DNA of 22,299 bases, from NCBI GenBank assembly GCA_963977185.1, contig CAXBNV010000026.1, positions 1 to 22,299 of the forward strand, read 5' to 3'. Numbering within the stretch: position 1 is the first letter of the stretch; each line of letters opens with the position of its first letter. Source of the DNA: CAXBNV01 sp963977185. Lineage in GTDB: Bacteria; Pseudomonadota; Gammaproteobacteria; JAGOUU01. The notes under the pieces are model-generated. The model was not told the DNA's origin, did not search any database, and worked only from the letters and a program-made list of their open reading frames with translations. Positions 16,008 through 22,299 of the stretch are shown here, in pieces. Both the position numbers and the translations under genes were made by a program.

Positions 16008-17906
16008 TTATTTTCTGACTAATACATAAGCTATTTGCTGCTTACTATTAGCTTCTTGATTATTTGCCATGTTTTTATAATTATTAAGAATAACTGTACA
16101 TAAAACATTACTAGATTGATTGGTTGAATTACAGTCTTTTTTTAAATCTTTTGTAATTTTATTTAAAACTACTTTATTTTCTAAAATTTTATATTCTGAT
16201 CCAGAAACCATATTAAGCCAATTTACATAATCACGAATCTCTTCTTTATTTAGTCCTATAATTGGCTGTTTAATTTTATCATCATTAAGTCCTGTACAAT
16301 TATCAGTTAACAAACAATAAATGTTATATTGCTTGATAGAGCCCATAACATCTGCAAATTCTTTACCTAGAATTTTGGTTTTATTATAATTTGGATCAGT
16401 CGTAAAATAGTCACATTTTTTTGTAAAATAACAATATTTTTTATAATCTATAACTCTAATTGGCGTTGTAATATTAAGATTATTATAATTTGAACTATCT
16501 AATTTAACAGAATAATATTCAGGCCCTCTAATTTGGTTTTTTAATATATCATTACAAACCTGTAAAGCACTACCATTAATGACTTTTGTTTTACAAACAC
16601 TAGAATCTTTAAGTGATTTTTTAATTTTATAATATCTTTTTACTAACTTTTTAGAGGCTTTTTTTGTTACATCATTATCTTTACTAACTTTGCTTATTTT
16701 ACTCTCTTGATTTTCTTTAATAACTTCTTTAGATATATTCTCTTTTTTTTTCGCTAATATTTGTTGTTTTTCTAATTTAGCTATTTCAAAATTATTTTTC
16801 AGTGTATCTATTGTTTTAATTTTTGGCTCAATTTCATTTTTTGCGAGCTTGTTACTTATCAATGTTTCAGTCGCTATTTTTACAGGCTCCATTGTCTTTA
16901 TTGAACGTAACTCTTTGTTTTGTAAATTATTATCAAAAAGATGTGCTATTTTATTTGATACTCTTGCGTTAACATATTCATTATTTACAAATAACTCATA
17001 GCCTATAACACCAAACAGCAAAAAAATACCTAAGGACATGCCATAGTTTTTTAATCCATCTCTTTTACTGTTATATGATAAATTATTATATGGCTCTGAA
17101 TTAAAAAAATATTTTTGTAATACCGATATATCTTTTAATCGATGTTTAGAATTAACATCTAAAGCTTTTTTAAAAATGCTAAATTTTTTATGACTTAATC
17201 CTGATATTGGTTGTAATTCTAAATCAAGTACACTTGCTTCATTAGCGTCAATGTTATCATATGGTGGATGCCCAGAAAATATAGTGTATATAATTGCCGC
17301 AACGGCATAAATATCTTCCAAACAACTAAATTGATTCTTTTCTATTGCATTATAACTTAAATAAGAATTTAATTTGAACTCTCCATAAAGGCTTTTACAT
17401 GAAATCCAACTAAATATTTTATACTCAAAACCAAATCCAAAAAGCCTTACTTTATTATCTTCAGTAAAACAAATAGTATGAGGGTTTAATAAGCCATGAA
17501 AATAACCTGAATCATGTGCACCTTTTAAAAATTTTACTAATGGATAAATTAATTCTATACCAAAACTATTATCAATAAAATCTAGATTATCTATGTCTTG
17601 AGAAAAATTATCCTCTAAATCAATATATTCATTTAAAAATTTTAATTGATTATGATAATCATAAATTAAAAGAATATTGTCATTATGATTAATAACATCC
17701 AATACTTTTAAAATAATATCGTTGTTATTTTCTTGATTTGTATAAACAAGTGTTTTGAATTCTAACAAATTATCCAAAATAGCTTTTGATACAATTGGAT
17801 GATATTGCTTTATAATTACTGAATTATTTTCAAATTTTGCCTGATAAATATCACCTAAAGGATCACTATAAATTTTCTGCCCTATTTCAAGCTCATGATC
17901 TATCAT
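16008..17906 (-). CDS. Membrane pseudokinase with C-terminal sulfatase-modifying-factor-like domain
   Basis: The protein has 632 residues. Residues 1-268 follow the Hanks Ser/Thr kinase fold: Lys33 in strand 3, HDSGYFHGLLNPHTICF (131-147) at the catalytic loop, VRLFGFGF (153-160) at the DFG site, and EDIYAVAAIIYTIFSGHPPY (197-216). The catalytic HRD aspartate is Leu139 and the DFG aspartate is Gly157, so phosphotransfer is unlikely. One membrane helix (about 289-307) is followed by a Lys/Glu-rich stalk (about 310-430). The C-terminal part (about 460-632) resembles the formylglycine-generating-enzyme/SUMF1 fold: VIDYKKYCYFTKKC, then QPIIGLNKEEIRDYVNWLN. Eight cysteines lie after the helix, fitting periplasmic disulfides. 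It is probably an envelope sensor or scaffold. A Shine-Dalgarno is present (reverse strand of 17917-17923). Confidence 0.75.
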   Translation of the reverse strand: MIDHELEIGQKIYSDPLGDIYQAKFENNSVIIKQYHPIVSKAILDNLLEFKTLVYTNQENNNDIILKVLDVINHNDNILLIYDYHNQLKFLNEYIDLEDNFSQDIDNLDFIDNSFGIELIYPLVKFLKGAHDSGYFHGLLNPHTICFTEDNKVRLFGFGFEYKIFSWISCKSLYGEFKLNSYLSYNAIEKNQFSCLEDIYAVAAIIYTIFSGHPPYDNIDANEASVLDLELQPISGLSHKKFSIFKKALDVNSKHRLKDISVLQKYFFNSEPYNNLSYNSKRDGLKNYGMSLGIFLLFGVIGYELFVNNEYVNARVSNKIAHLFDNNLQNKELRSIKTMEPVKIATETLISNKLAKNEIEPKIKTIDTLKNNFEIAKLEKQQILAKKKENISKEVIKENQESKISKVSKDNDVTKKASKKLVKRYYKIKKSLKDSSVCKTKVINGSALQVCNDILKNQIRGPEYYSVKLDSSNYNNLNITTPIRVIDYKKYCYFTKKCDYFTTDPNYNKTKILGKEFADVMGSIKQYNIYCLLTDNCTGLNDDKIKQPIIGLNKEEIRDYVNWLNMVSGSEYKILENKVVLNKITKDLKKDCNSTNQSSNVLCTVILNNYKNMANNQEANSKQQIAYVLVRK

Positions 17907-17929
17907 AAATAATTAACTCCTTTGATTAA

Positions 17930-17938
17930 ATTATAGCA
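17930..17938 (-). promoter_or_regulatory. extended -10 promoter for the pseudokinase gene
   Basis: On the minus strand TGCTATAAT (reverse of 17930-17938) is an extended -10 element with a perfect TATAAT. The -35 position is poor, as is usual for extended -10 promoters. Transcription would start near 17923, inside or just before the Shine-Dalgarno (AAAGGAG, reverse strand of 17917-17923), so the leader would be very short. Confidence 0.5.
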
Positions 17939-18000
17939 GAATGTAGAAGCTAGCTATTTATTAAATATAAATTTTTAATGTAATTATTAAACTAAATAAA

Positions 18001-18900
18001 TTATAAATCCTGATATTGATACATTGCTAAAGCTTTAAAATGATATCTTAAAAAAGGATTCACATCTGCAATCTGCAACTTTTCTCCTTTAGCAAAATCT
18101 TCAAGAAAATTTGCAATAATATTACATTTCAAGATATCATTCTCATCCTGCAATATACTGCTTAATCCAAATAATAACTGTGTTATTACTTCTTGTTTAA
18201 CTATTAAAGTTTTAACTAATTTTCTTTGCTTAGGATTAAACATTTGTATATAAACCCAACTAGTTAAATTTTGTCTATTTGAAAATAAATATTGCCTAAA
18301 TTCAGTTCTAGCTTTATATAATTGTTCAAATTCACTTTTATTTGAGGCATATTTACTTAATGCATAAATATATTCTATTAACTTATTTTGTGATTTATTG
18401 ATAGACTTTTTAATTAATTTATCATAATTTATTGGAAAAATAATAGCGCTGATTAATATTGCAATAACAGAGCCAAGAATAGTATCAAAAATTCTAATCA
18501 AAAATAAAGTATACGCCTGTCCAGGAATCACAACTTCTAGAAACAAAACTAAAACTATATTTATTGGAATCATAAAAATACTATAATTTAATGCAGTAAA
18601 TTGATTAAAATAAAAAGCAATCCACAAGCTTACAAATAATAATACATAAAGAATAAACTTATCTTTAACAAAAAAAATCATAATCGTGCCCAAAGTAATT
18701 CCAACTATAGTTCCTAGGCAACGTAATAAACCTTTTTTTAAAGTTACAGCTAAATCTACTTGCAAAACAATAATAATAGTTAACGGAAGATAAAAGCCAT
18801 GCTCCAAATCAAGTCCTTTATATATAACTAAAGATAAAGCTATCGCTAATACCATTTTAATTGCATGTTTTTGAAGACTACTTAGTTCTATATGGAACAT
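18001..18900 (-). CDS. FUSC family membrane protein, half-size (second of pair)
   Basis: The protein has 299 residues. Six membrane helices occupy about residues 12-155, followed by a cytoplasmic helical tail (about 160-299). FUSC/aromatic-acid-exporter features are visible in GLLRCLGTIVGITLGTIM (57-74) and in RIFDTILGSVIAILISAIIF (136-155). Relatives include AaeB, an efflux component for aromatic carboxylic acids, and the YccS/YhfK proteins. Full-length members carry two such membrane blocks in one chain; here each block is a separate gene one base apart. The substrate is unknown. ATG is at 18898-18900, immediately after the TAA of the partner gene, so translation is probably coupled. Confidence 0.78.
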   Translation of the reverse strand: MFHIELSSLQKHAIKMVLAIALSLVIYKGLDLEHGFYLPLTIIIVLQVDLAVTLKKGLLRCLGTIVGITLGTIMIFFVKDKFILYVLLFVSLWIAFYFNQFTALNYSIFMIPINIVLVLFLEVVIPGQAYTLFLIRIFDTILGSVIAILISAIIFPINYDKLIKKSINKSQNKLIEYIYALSKYASNKSEFEQLYKARTEFRQYLFSNRQNLTSWVYIQMFNPKQRKLVKTLIVKQEVITQLLFGLSSILQDENDILKCNIIANFLEDFAKGEKLQIADVNPFLRYHFKALAMYQYQDL

Positions 18901-18901
18901 T

Positions 18902-19828
18902 TTATTTGCTCCACTCTAATATCTGCTTAAGTTGTAAAGACACATTATTTAACTCAGTTTTTATTTTTAGTGTTTGCTTGTCTATTAAATCTATCGCCTC
19001 CAATTGCTCCTTTGTGGTTTTTATTGAATTATTGAAATAACGCCAGTTACCTAGAGCTAAAACCATGTCATATAAGTGTGCTGTAGAAAGCTCGAAATTA
19101 ACTATATTTTGTTTATTACTTTTATATTTATAATTAGTTAACTTATCTTGTAATATATTAAAATGACGCGTAACTCTATCTCTACGCTCTTGTAATTTTT
19201 GTTCAGTTTTATAATTTATATTTACGTTTAATGGAGAATTTAAAATTAAAAGTTCTTGCTCTATTAGAAGAAACAAACTTTTAAAATAAATTTCTCCTGC
19301 TATCAGTGACTCTTTTTTTTTATTTGATGGCCACAAACAACTGGCTATAACAGCACAAAAAACACCTAATAAAAACATTAATGGTCTCTCATAAGTATGA
19401 GTTGAAATAAGACTAATACCGCCTGACACAATTGCAAAAAGAAATGTTAAAGTTGTTTTAATTGTATCTAAAACTTGCCCTTTAGCCATTAACACCATAA
19501 CGCCACTACCAATGCTTAAATAAAGCATAAACCAAACAGGATAAGGATTTAATAACAAAGAAACATAAACTAATATTGTAGCAATAATACCGCAAGTTAT
19601 AACTGATATAATTTGTTCTATGAAATTACTACCTATACGAACTTGTATTATTATTACTGATGCAAGAAACATCCATAAAGATTCTTGAGAAAACAAGGGG
19701 AAATTAATATAAAATAAAACTGCTATTAACAAAGAAAATATAGTCCTAAAGGCTTGCTTTAAATAGGTATGACCTGGATCAAATCTTAACCATATTTCTT
19801 TTTTGAAATGTGTTATTGGTGAGCGCAT
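18902..19828 (-). CDS. FUSC family membrane protein, half-size (first of pair)
   Basis: The protein has 308 residues. A short cytoplasmic N-terminus with DPGHTYLKQAFRTIFSLLIA (17-36) leads into six predicted membrane helices (about 26-166), then a charged cytoplasmic helical domain (about 170-308). The first-helix arginine and the following acidic/Trp-containing loop (FSQESLWMFLASVIIIQVRI) are typical of FUSC/YccS-type proteins. It is followed after one base by a second FUSC gene of the same size. The two are dissimilar outside the fold, so they look like a functional pair and not a recent duplication. The likely role is efflux of organic acids or toxic metabolites; this is family inference only. 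Confidence 0.78.
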   Translation of the reverse strand: MRSPITHFKKEIWLRFDPGHTYLKQAFRTIFSLLIAVLFYINFPLFSQESLWMFLASVIIIQVRIGSNFIEQIISVITCGIIATILVYVSLLLNPYPVWFMLYLSIGSGVMVLMAKGQVLDTIKTTLTFLFAIVSGGISLISTHTYERPLMFLLGVFCAVIASCLWPSNKKKESLIAGEIYFKSLFLLIEQELLILNSPLNVNINYKTEQKLQERRDRVTRHFNILQDKLTNYKYKSNKQNIVNFELSTAHLYDMVLALGNWRYFNNSIKTTKEQLEAIDLIDKQTLKIKTELNNVSLQLKQILEWSK

Positions 19829-19868
19829 ATATTTTTAATATTTATCATTTTTTCAAATAACTATTAAA

Positions 19869-19897
19869 ATTATACTTTATTTTTTAATCCTTGATAA
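19869..19897 (-). promoter_or_regulatory. sigma70-type promoter for the FUSC pair
   Basis: On the minus strand TTATCA (reverse of 19892-19897), a 17-bp spacer and a perfect TATAAT (reverse of 19869-19874) lie about 40 bp before the first FUSC ATG. They predict a leader of about 33 bases. Confidence 0.55.
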
Positions 19898-19987
19898 TAT
19901 TTAAACAAATAAAACCTCATATCTCTATTTCTTACCTGTTTTTCAAGATTTAAAATAGGTATATGAGACTTGTATCTTATTTTGTGA

Positions 19988-20350
19988 CTAATTGTCCATA
20001 CTCGTATCTGTATCATTTTCTAGTTGCTGAGTACCACCAACTGTGCTGTCTACGCTTGGATTACCCATACTATCTACGTTTGCGCCAACTGTACTGTCTA
20101 CACTTGGATTGCCCATACTATCTACGTTTGCGCTAACTGTACTGTCTACACTTGGATTGCCCATACTATCTACGTTTGCGCCGACTGTACTGTCTACGCT
20201 TGGATTGCCCATACTATCTACGTTTGCGCCAACTGTACTGTCTACGCTTGTACTCACATTACCATCAACGTTACTATGTAAACTATCAGCAAAAACTACA
20301 CTAAAAGGAATCAACAGTGCCGTTAAACATAATTTACGAAAAATTGCCAT
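19988..20350 (-). CDS. Small secreted protein made of 16-residue tandem repeats
   Basis: The protein has 120 residues and belongs to no family I recognise. A clear Sec signal peptide (basic FRK, then hydrophobic LTALLIPFSVVF, cleavage likely after residue 21, VFA/DS) is followed by repeats of NVDSMGNPSVDSTVGA at residues 43-106. There are four near-perfect copies and a degenerate fifth at 27-42. Each unit is two related octads sharing VDS. The tail is acidic (ENDTDTSMDN). The mature protein has no basic residue or cysteine and would be acidic, secreted or surface-exposed. A strong Shine-Dalgarno (AGGAG, reverse strand of 20358-20362) precedes the ATG by seven bases, which supports expression. 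The opposite strand is also open through the repeat, a by-product of the 48-bp period. Confidence 0.75.
   Translation of the reverse strand: MAIFRKLCLTALLIPFSVVFADSLHSNVDGNVSTSVDSTVGANVDSMGNPSVDSTVGANVDSMGNPSVDSTVSANVDSMGNPSVDSTVGANVDSMGNPSVDSTVGGTQQLENDTDTSMDN
20033..20272 (-). repeat. 48-bp tandem repeat, five units (VNTR-like)
   Basis: Within the secreted-protein gene, five 48-bp units (the promoter-proximal one degenerate) encode the 16-residue repeat. The four good units differ at only a few bases. G+C in a unit is about 48 per cent by count, far above the surrounding DNA. The unit keeps frame whenever the copy number changes. Confidence 0.85.
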
Positions 20351-20357
20351 ATAAAAA

Positions 20358-20362
20358 CTCCT
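20358..20362 (-). promoter_or_regulatory. Shine-Dalgarno of the secreted repeat protein
   Basis: AGGAG on the minus strand lies seven bases before the ATG at 20350 and fixes the start. Further upstream TATACT (reverse of 20404-20409) could be the -10, with TTGAGA (reverse of 20429-20434) at a long 19-bp spacing. Confidence 0.6.
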
Positions 20363-20732
20363 GATAAAATTTAATATTTATTACCCATTTGGACTCACTG
20401 TATAGTATAAAGTTCAAATAATTTTTATTCTCAATCACAGTCCAATTGATTAATATTTAAATCTAACCCTAACTTATTATGAGGAAATTTATGAAATACA
20501 GAAGCGGCGTTATCAGAAGTAAGTCCTAAAGAATTATCTCATGATAGTATTAGCAATAAATATTTCAGATGAAGAATTAAAAGTGCATTTACATGACTAT
20601 GGATTAGTAGAGGTTTTTTCATAACTCGTTAATAATAAATATATTTCTTTAATAACCTTAAATATATTTTGATAATAGTATAAATGCTAACTGTGTATCT
20701 ATAATATTACTACTTATAATAAACTTTGACCC
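20363..20732. other. 370-bp stretch without an intact gene; decayed coding fragments
   Basis: I see no complete gene here. On the plus strand one frame from about 20454 reads through TYYEEIYEIQKRRYQK to a stop at 20520-20522. It then reopens to give MIVLAINISDEELKVHLHDY (from 20541) and closes at 20622-20624. On the minus strand a 35-codon open frame (20538-20431) contains SVFHKFPHNKLGLDLNINQ. None has a known family or ribosome-binding site. The probable promoter of the secreted repeat protein is at the left edge. From 20625 to 20732 the DNA is featureless and AT-rich. Confidence 0.4.
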
Positions 20733-22299
20733 CTAACGTCTTTTTGGCATTAATTTTGACACAGATAAATCCTCATGATTATCATCATCTTTTAATACAT
20801 TGTATACAGCTGTTCTTTGGGTCTCATTAAGGGATTTAAGAGCATTATCCAAATAATAATCTTCGTTTTTTGATTTAATTATATCTATCAGCCTGTCTCT
20901 TAAGGTGGTACATACTGTAGATATTTGCGTATCATCAAGGCATTTAAGAGCTGGAATAAAATCACTTAACGATGGTATTATATCTTGTAAATTACCTTTT
21001 AGTACATTATGTAAATCAGTTATGTCCTCTTTATTAATACACCTAAAAACTGTCGTAAAATCTTGTGGTGATTCTATAATAGTTCTTAAATGACCTTTTA
21101 GTGTATTATATAAAATACCTTTTTGAGGTTTATCCATAAACTTAAAGTACTTCTCAACATCCTCTACTGAGTTTATTATATCTTTACATACATCAGCTTT
21201 TTGAGATTCATTAAGAAAACTAAGAACCCCAATAAAATCATCTCCTGATTTTATTATATTTTTTAAATTATTTTGCAATCTAATAAGTGCAGCCTTTTGT
21301 TGAGTTTCATTAAGACACTGAAAAACGATAACAAAATCTTTCCCTGATTCTATTATACTGTTTAAATTGTCTTGTAACTCAATGAATGCCCCATTTTTTT
21401 GATCTTCACTAAGATACTTAAAAACTAAATTAAACTCTAGTCCTGATTTTATTATAGTTTTTAAATTATCTTTTAATGCATCATATACTTCAGCTCTTTG
21501 AGCCACATCAAGATAATAAAAAGCAGTAGCAAGATCTTTTCCTGATTTTATAATATTATGCCAATTATCTTTTAAAGCATCAAAAACTGCTGATTTTTGT
21601 TCAGAATTTAGATTTTTAGTAACATTGTGAAAATCATCAGGTGATTTTATAATATTATGAAATTTACCCTTTAAAGACTCAAAAACCTCTACTTTTTGCT
21701 CAGTATTCAGATATTTAATAACATTGTCAAAATCAGAAGATGTTTTTATAATATTATGAAATTGACCCTTTAAAGACTCAAAAACCTCTACTTTTTGCTC
21801 AGTATTCAGATATTTAATAACATTGTCAAAATCAGAAGATGTTTTTATAATATTATGCAAATTACCCTTTAAAGACTCATATACTGCTGTTATTTGTTCA
21901 GTATTTAGAAACCCAAGAACAATTATAAAATCATCTGATGATTTTATAATATTATGCAAATTACCCTTTAAAGACTCACATACTGCTGCTTTTTTCTCAG
22001 CATTTAGAAACCTAAGAACAGTTCTAAAATCAACTGATGATTTTAGAATATTATGCAAATTACTCTTTAAAGACTCACATACTGCTGTTATTTGTTCAGT
22101 ATTTAGAAACTGATTAACATTTATAAAATCAACTGATGATTTTATAATATTATGCAAATTACCTTTTAAAGACCCACATACTGCTGCTTTTTGCTCAGCA
22201 TTTAGATGTTCAAGAATATCTCTAAAATTAGCTGGTGATTTTATAATATTATGCAAATTACTCTTTAAAGACTCACATACTGCTGTTATTTGTTCAGTA
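20733..22299 (-). CDS. Large protein of 33-residue alpha-helical repeats, C-terminal part
   Basis: The frame is open from the right edge to TAA at 20733-20735, giving about 521 residues; the N-terminus lies outside the window. The TTG at 22254-22256 is an internal Leu codon inside a repeat, not the start. About fifteen units of 33 residues follow the pattern NLHNIIKSxxDFxxVxxxLN, then xEQxxAVxESLKG. This is consistent with two amphipathic helices per unit, that is, an alpha-solenoid. Units near the right edge are nearly alike; those toward the C-terminus diverge, one has lost about seven residues, and the protein ends in a basic tail (SKLMPKRR). No signal or membrane segment is seen in this part. 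I do not recognise the family; a host-interaction or protein-binding role is inference. Confidence 0.75.
   Translation of the reverse strand, partial: TEQITAVCESLKSNLHNIIKSPANFRDILEHLNAEQKAAVCGSLKGNLHNIIKSSVDFINVNQFLNTEQITAVCESLKSNLHNILKSSVDFRTVLRFLNAEKKAAVCESLKGNLHNIIKSSDDFIIVLGFLNTEQITAVYESLKGNLHNIIKTSSDFDNVIKYLNTEQKVEVFESLKGQFHNIIKTSSDFDNVIKYLNTEQKVEVFESLKGKFHNIIKSPDDFHNVTKNLNSEQKSAVFDALKDNWHNIIKSGKDLATAFYYLDVAQRAEVYDALKDNLKTIIKSGLEFNLVFKYLSEDQKNGAFIELQDNLNSIIESGKDFVIVFQCLNETQQKAALIRLQNNLKNIIKSGDDFIGVLSFLNESQKADVCKDIINSVEDVEKYFKFMDKPQKGILYNTLKGHLRTIIESPQDFTTVFRCINKEDITDLHNVLKGNLQDIIPSLSDFIPALKCLDDTQISTVCTTLRDRLIDIIKSKNEDYYLDNALKSLNETQRTAVYNVLKDDDNHEDLSVSKLMPKRR
20787..22299 (-). repeat. 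99-bp coding tandem repeat array
   Basis: The helical-repeat gene is an in-frame array with a 99-bp period that continues past the right edge. Two adjacent copies, 21666-21758 and 21765-21857, are identical over 93 bp, showing recent unit duplication or gene conversion. Identity falls toward the 3' end of the gene. Confidence 0.85.

Noticed and set aside
15997..16014. Possible bidirectional terminator between the small membrane protein and the pseudokinase gene
   Set aside because: The palindrome AAAATAAT/ATTATTTT has a 2-base loop and only A/T pairs, so it is weak and easily expected by chance here.
16008..19828. Type VI secretion or toxin locus suggested by the kinase plus SUMF-like domains
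   Set aside because: No Tss, Hcp, VgrG or forkhead-associated genes are nearby, and the kinase is inactive; the neighbours are FUSC transporters.
20024..20354. Two plus-strand repeat-containing frames opposite the secreted repeat protein
   Set aside because: Any frame through a 48-bp repeat stays open. Only the minus-strand frame has a signal peptide and a Shine-Dalgarno.
20905..22113. Plus-strand frames opposite the helical-repeat gene
   Set aside because: They are period artefacts of the 99-bp array, while the minus frame is open throughout with coherent helical repeats.
22254..22256. TTG as the start codon of the right-end gene
   Set aside because: The frame stays open to the window edge with another repeat unit upstream, so this Leu codon is internal.
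19988..22299. Possible CRISPR array
   Set aside because: Repeat units are contiguous and coding, with 48-bp or 99-bp period and no unique spacers.

Overview
The window is about 22.3 kb of very AT-rich DNA, by eye well under one third G+C, with dense coding and mostly TAA stops. The core genes are gammaproteobacterial. The order trmL(+), gpsA-secB-yibN-like(-), then gpmI-envC-ctpA(+) is the E. coli layout trmL / cysE-gpsA-secB-grxC-yibN // gpmM-envC with cysE and grxC missing. xseB-ispA is also a familiar gammaproteobacterial pair. The low G+C, an ankyrin-repeat protein, a pseudokinase, a long alpha-helical repeat protein and apparent gene decay suggest a host-associated, probably intracellular gammaproteobacterium in the broad Francisella/Legionellales range. 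The species cannot be fixed from this window.

Layout. 1-204 is the end of trmL. 206-352 is a small remnant-like open frame where cysE would be expected. 474-2419 (minus) is gpsA, secB and a membrane rhodanese, read from a promoter at 2461-2488. 2505-6611 (plus) is gpmI, envC and ctpA: glycolysis, then cell-separation and periplasmic proteolysis genes. 6653-6704 holds a G/C-rich hairpin and a second hairpin. 6752-7928 (plus) is xseB and ispA. 7925-15514 (minus) reads as one operon: comEC, recJ, an S9 prolyl-oligopeptidase-type peptidase, then an ankyrin-repeat protein. 15720-15998 (plus) is a small two-helix membrane protein with a near-consensus promoter. 16008-17906 (minus) is a membrane pseudokinase fused to a sulfatase-modifying-factor-like domain. 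18001-19828 (minus) is a pair of half-size FUSC membrane proteins.

The right end, from 19988, is more accessory. It has a secreted protein made of 16-residue repeats on unusually G+C-rich DNA, a 380-bp stretch with only decayed coding fragments, and the C-terminal part (about 520 residues) of a large protein built of 33-residue helical repeats that runs off the window.

The metabolic and repair genes (GpsA, GpmI, IspA, XseB, RecJ), the protein export factor SecB and the envelope factors EnvC and CtpA are conserved housekeeping. The best candidates for unrecognised biology are the pseudokinase/SUMF-like receptor, the ankyrin protein, the 48-bp repeat secreted protein and the 99-bp repeat giant. 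No tRNA, rRNA, insertion sequence or CRISPR array was recognised.
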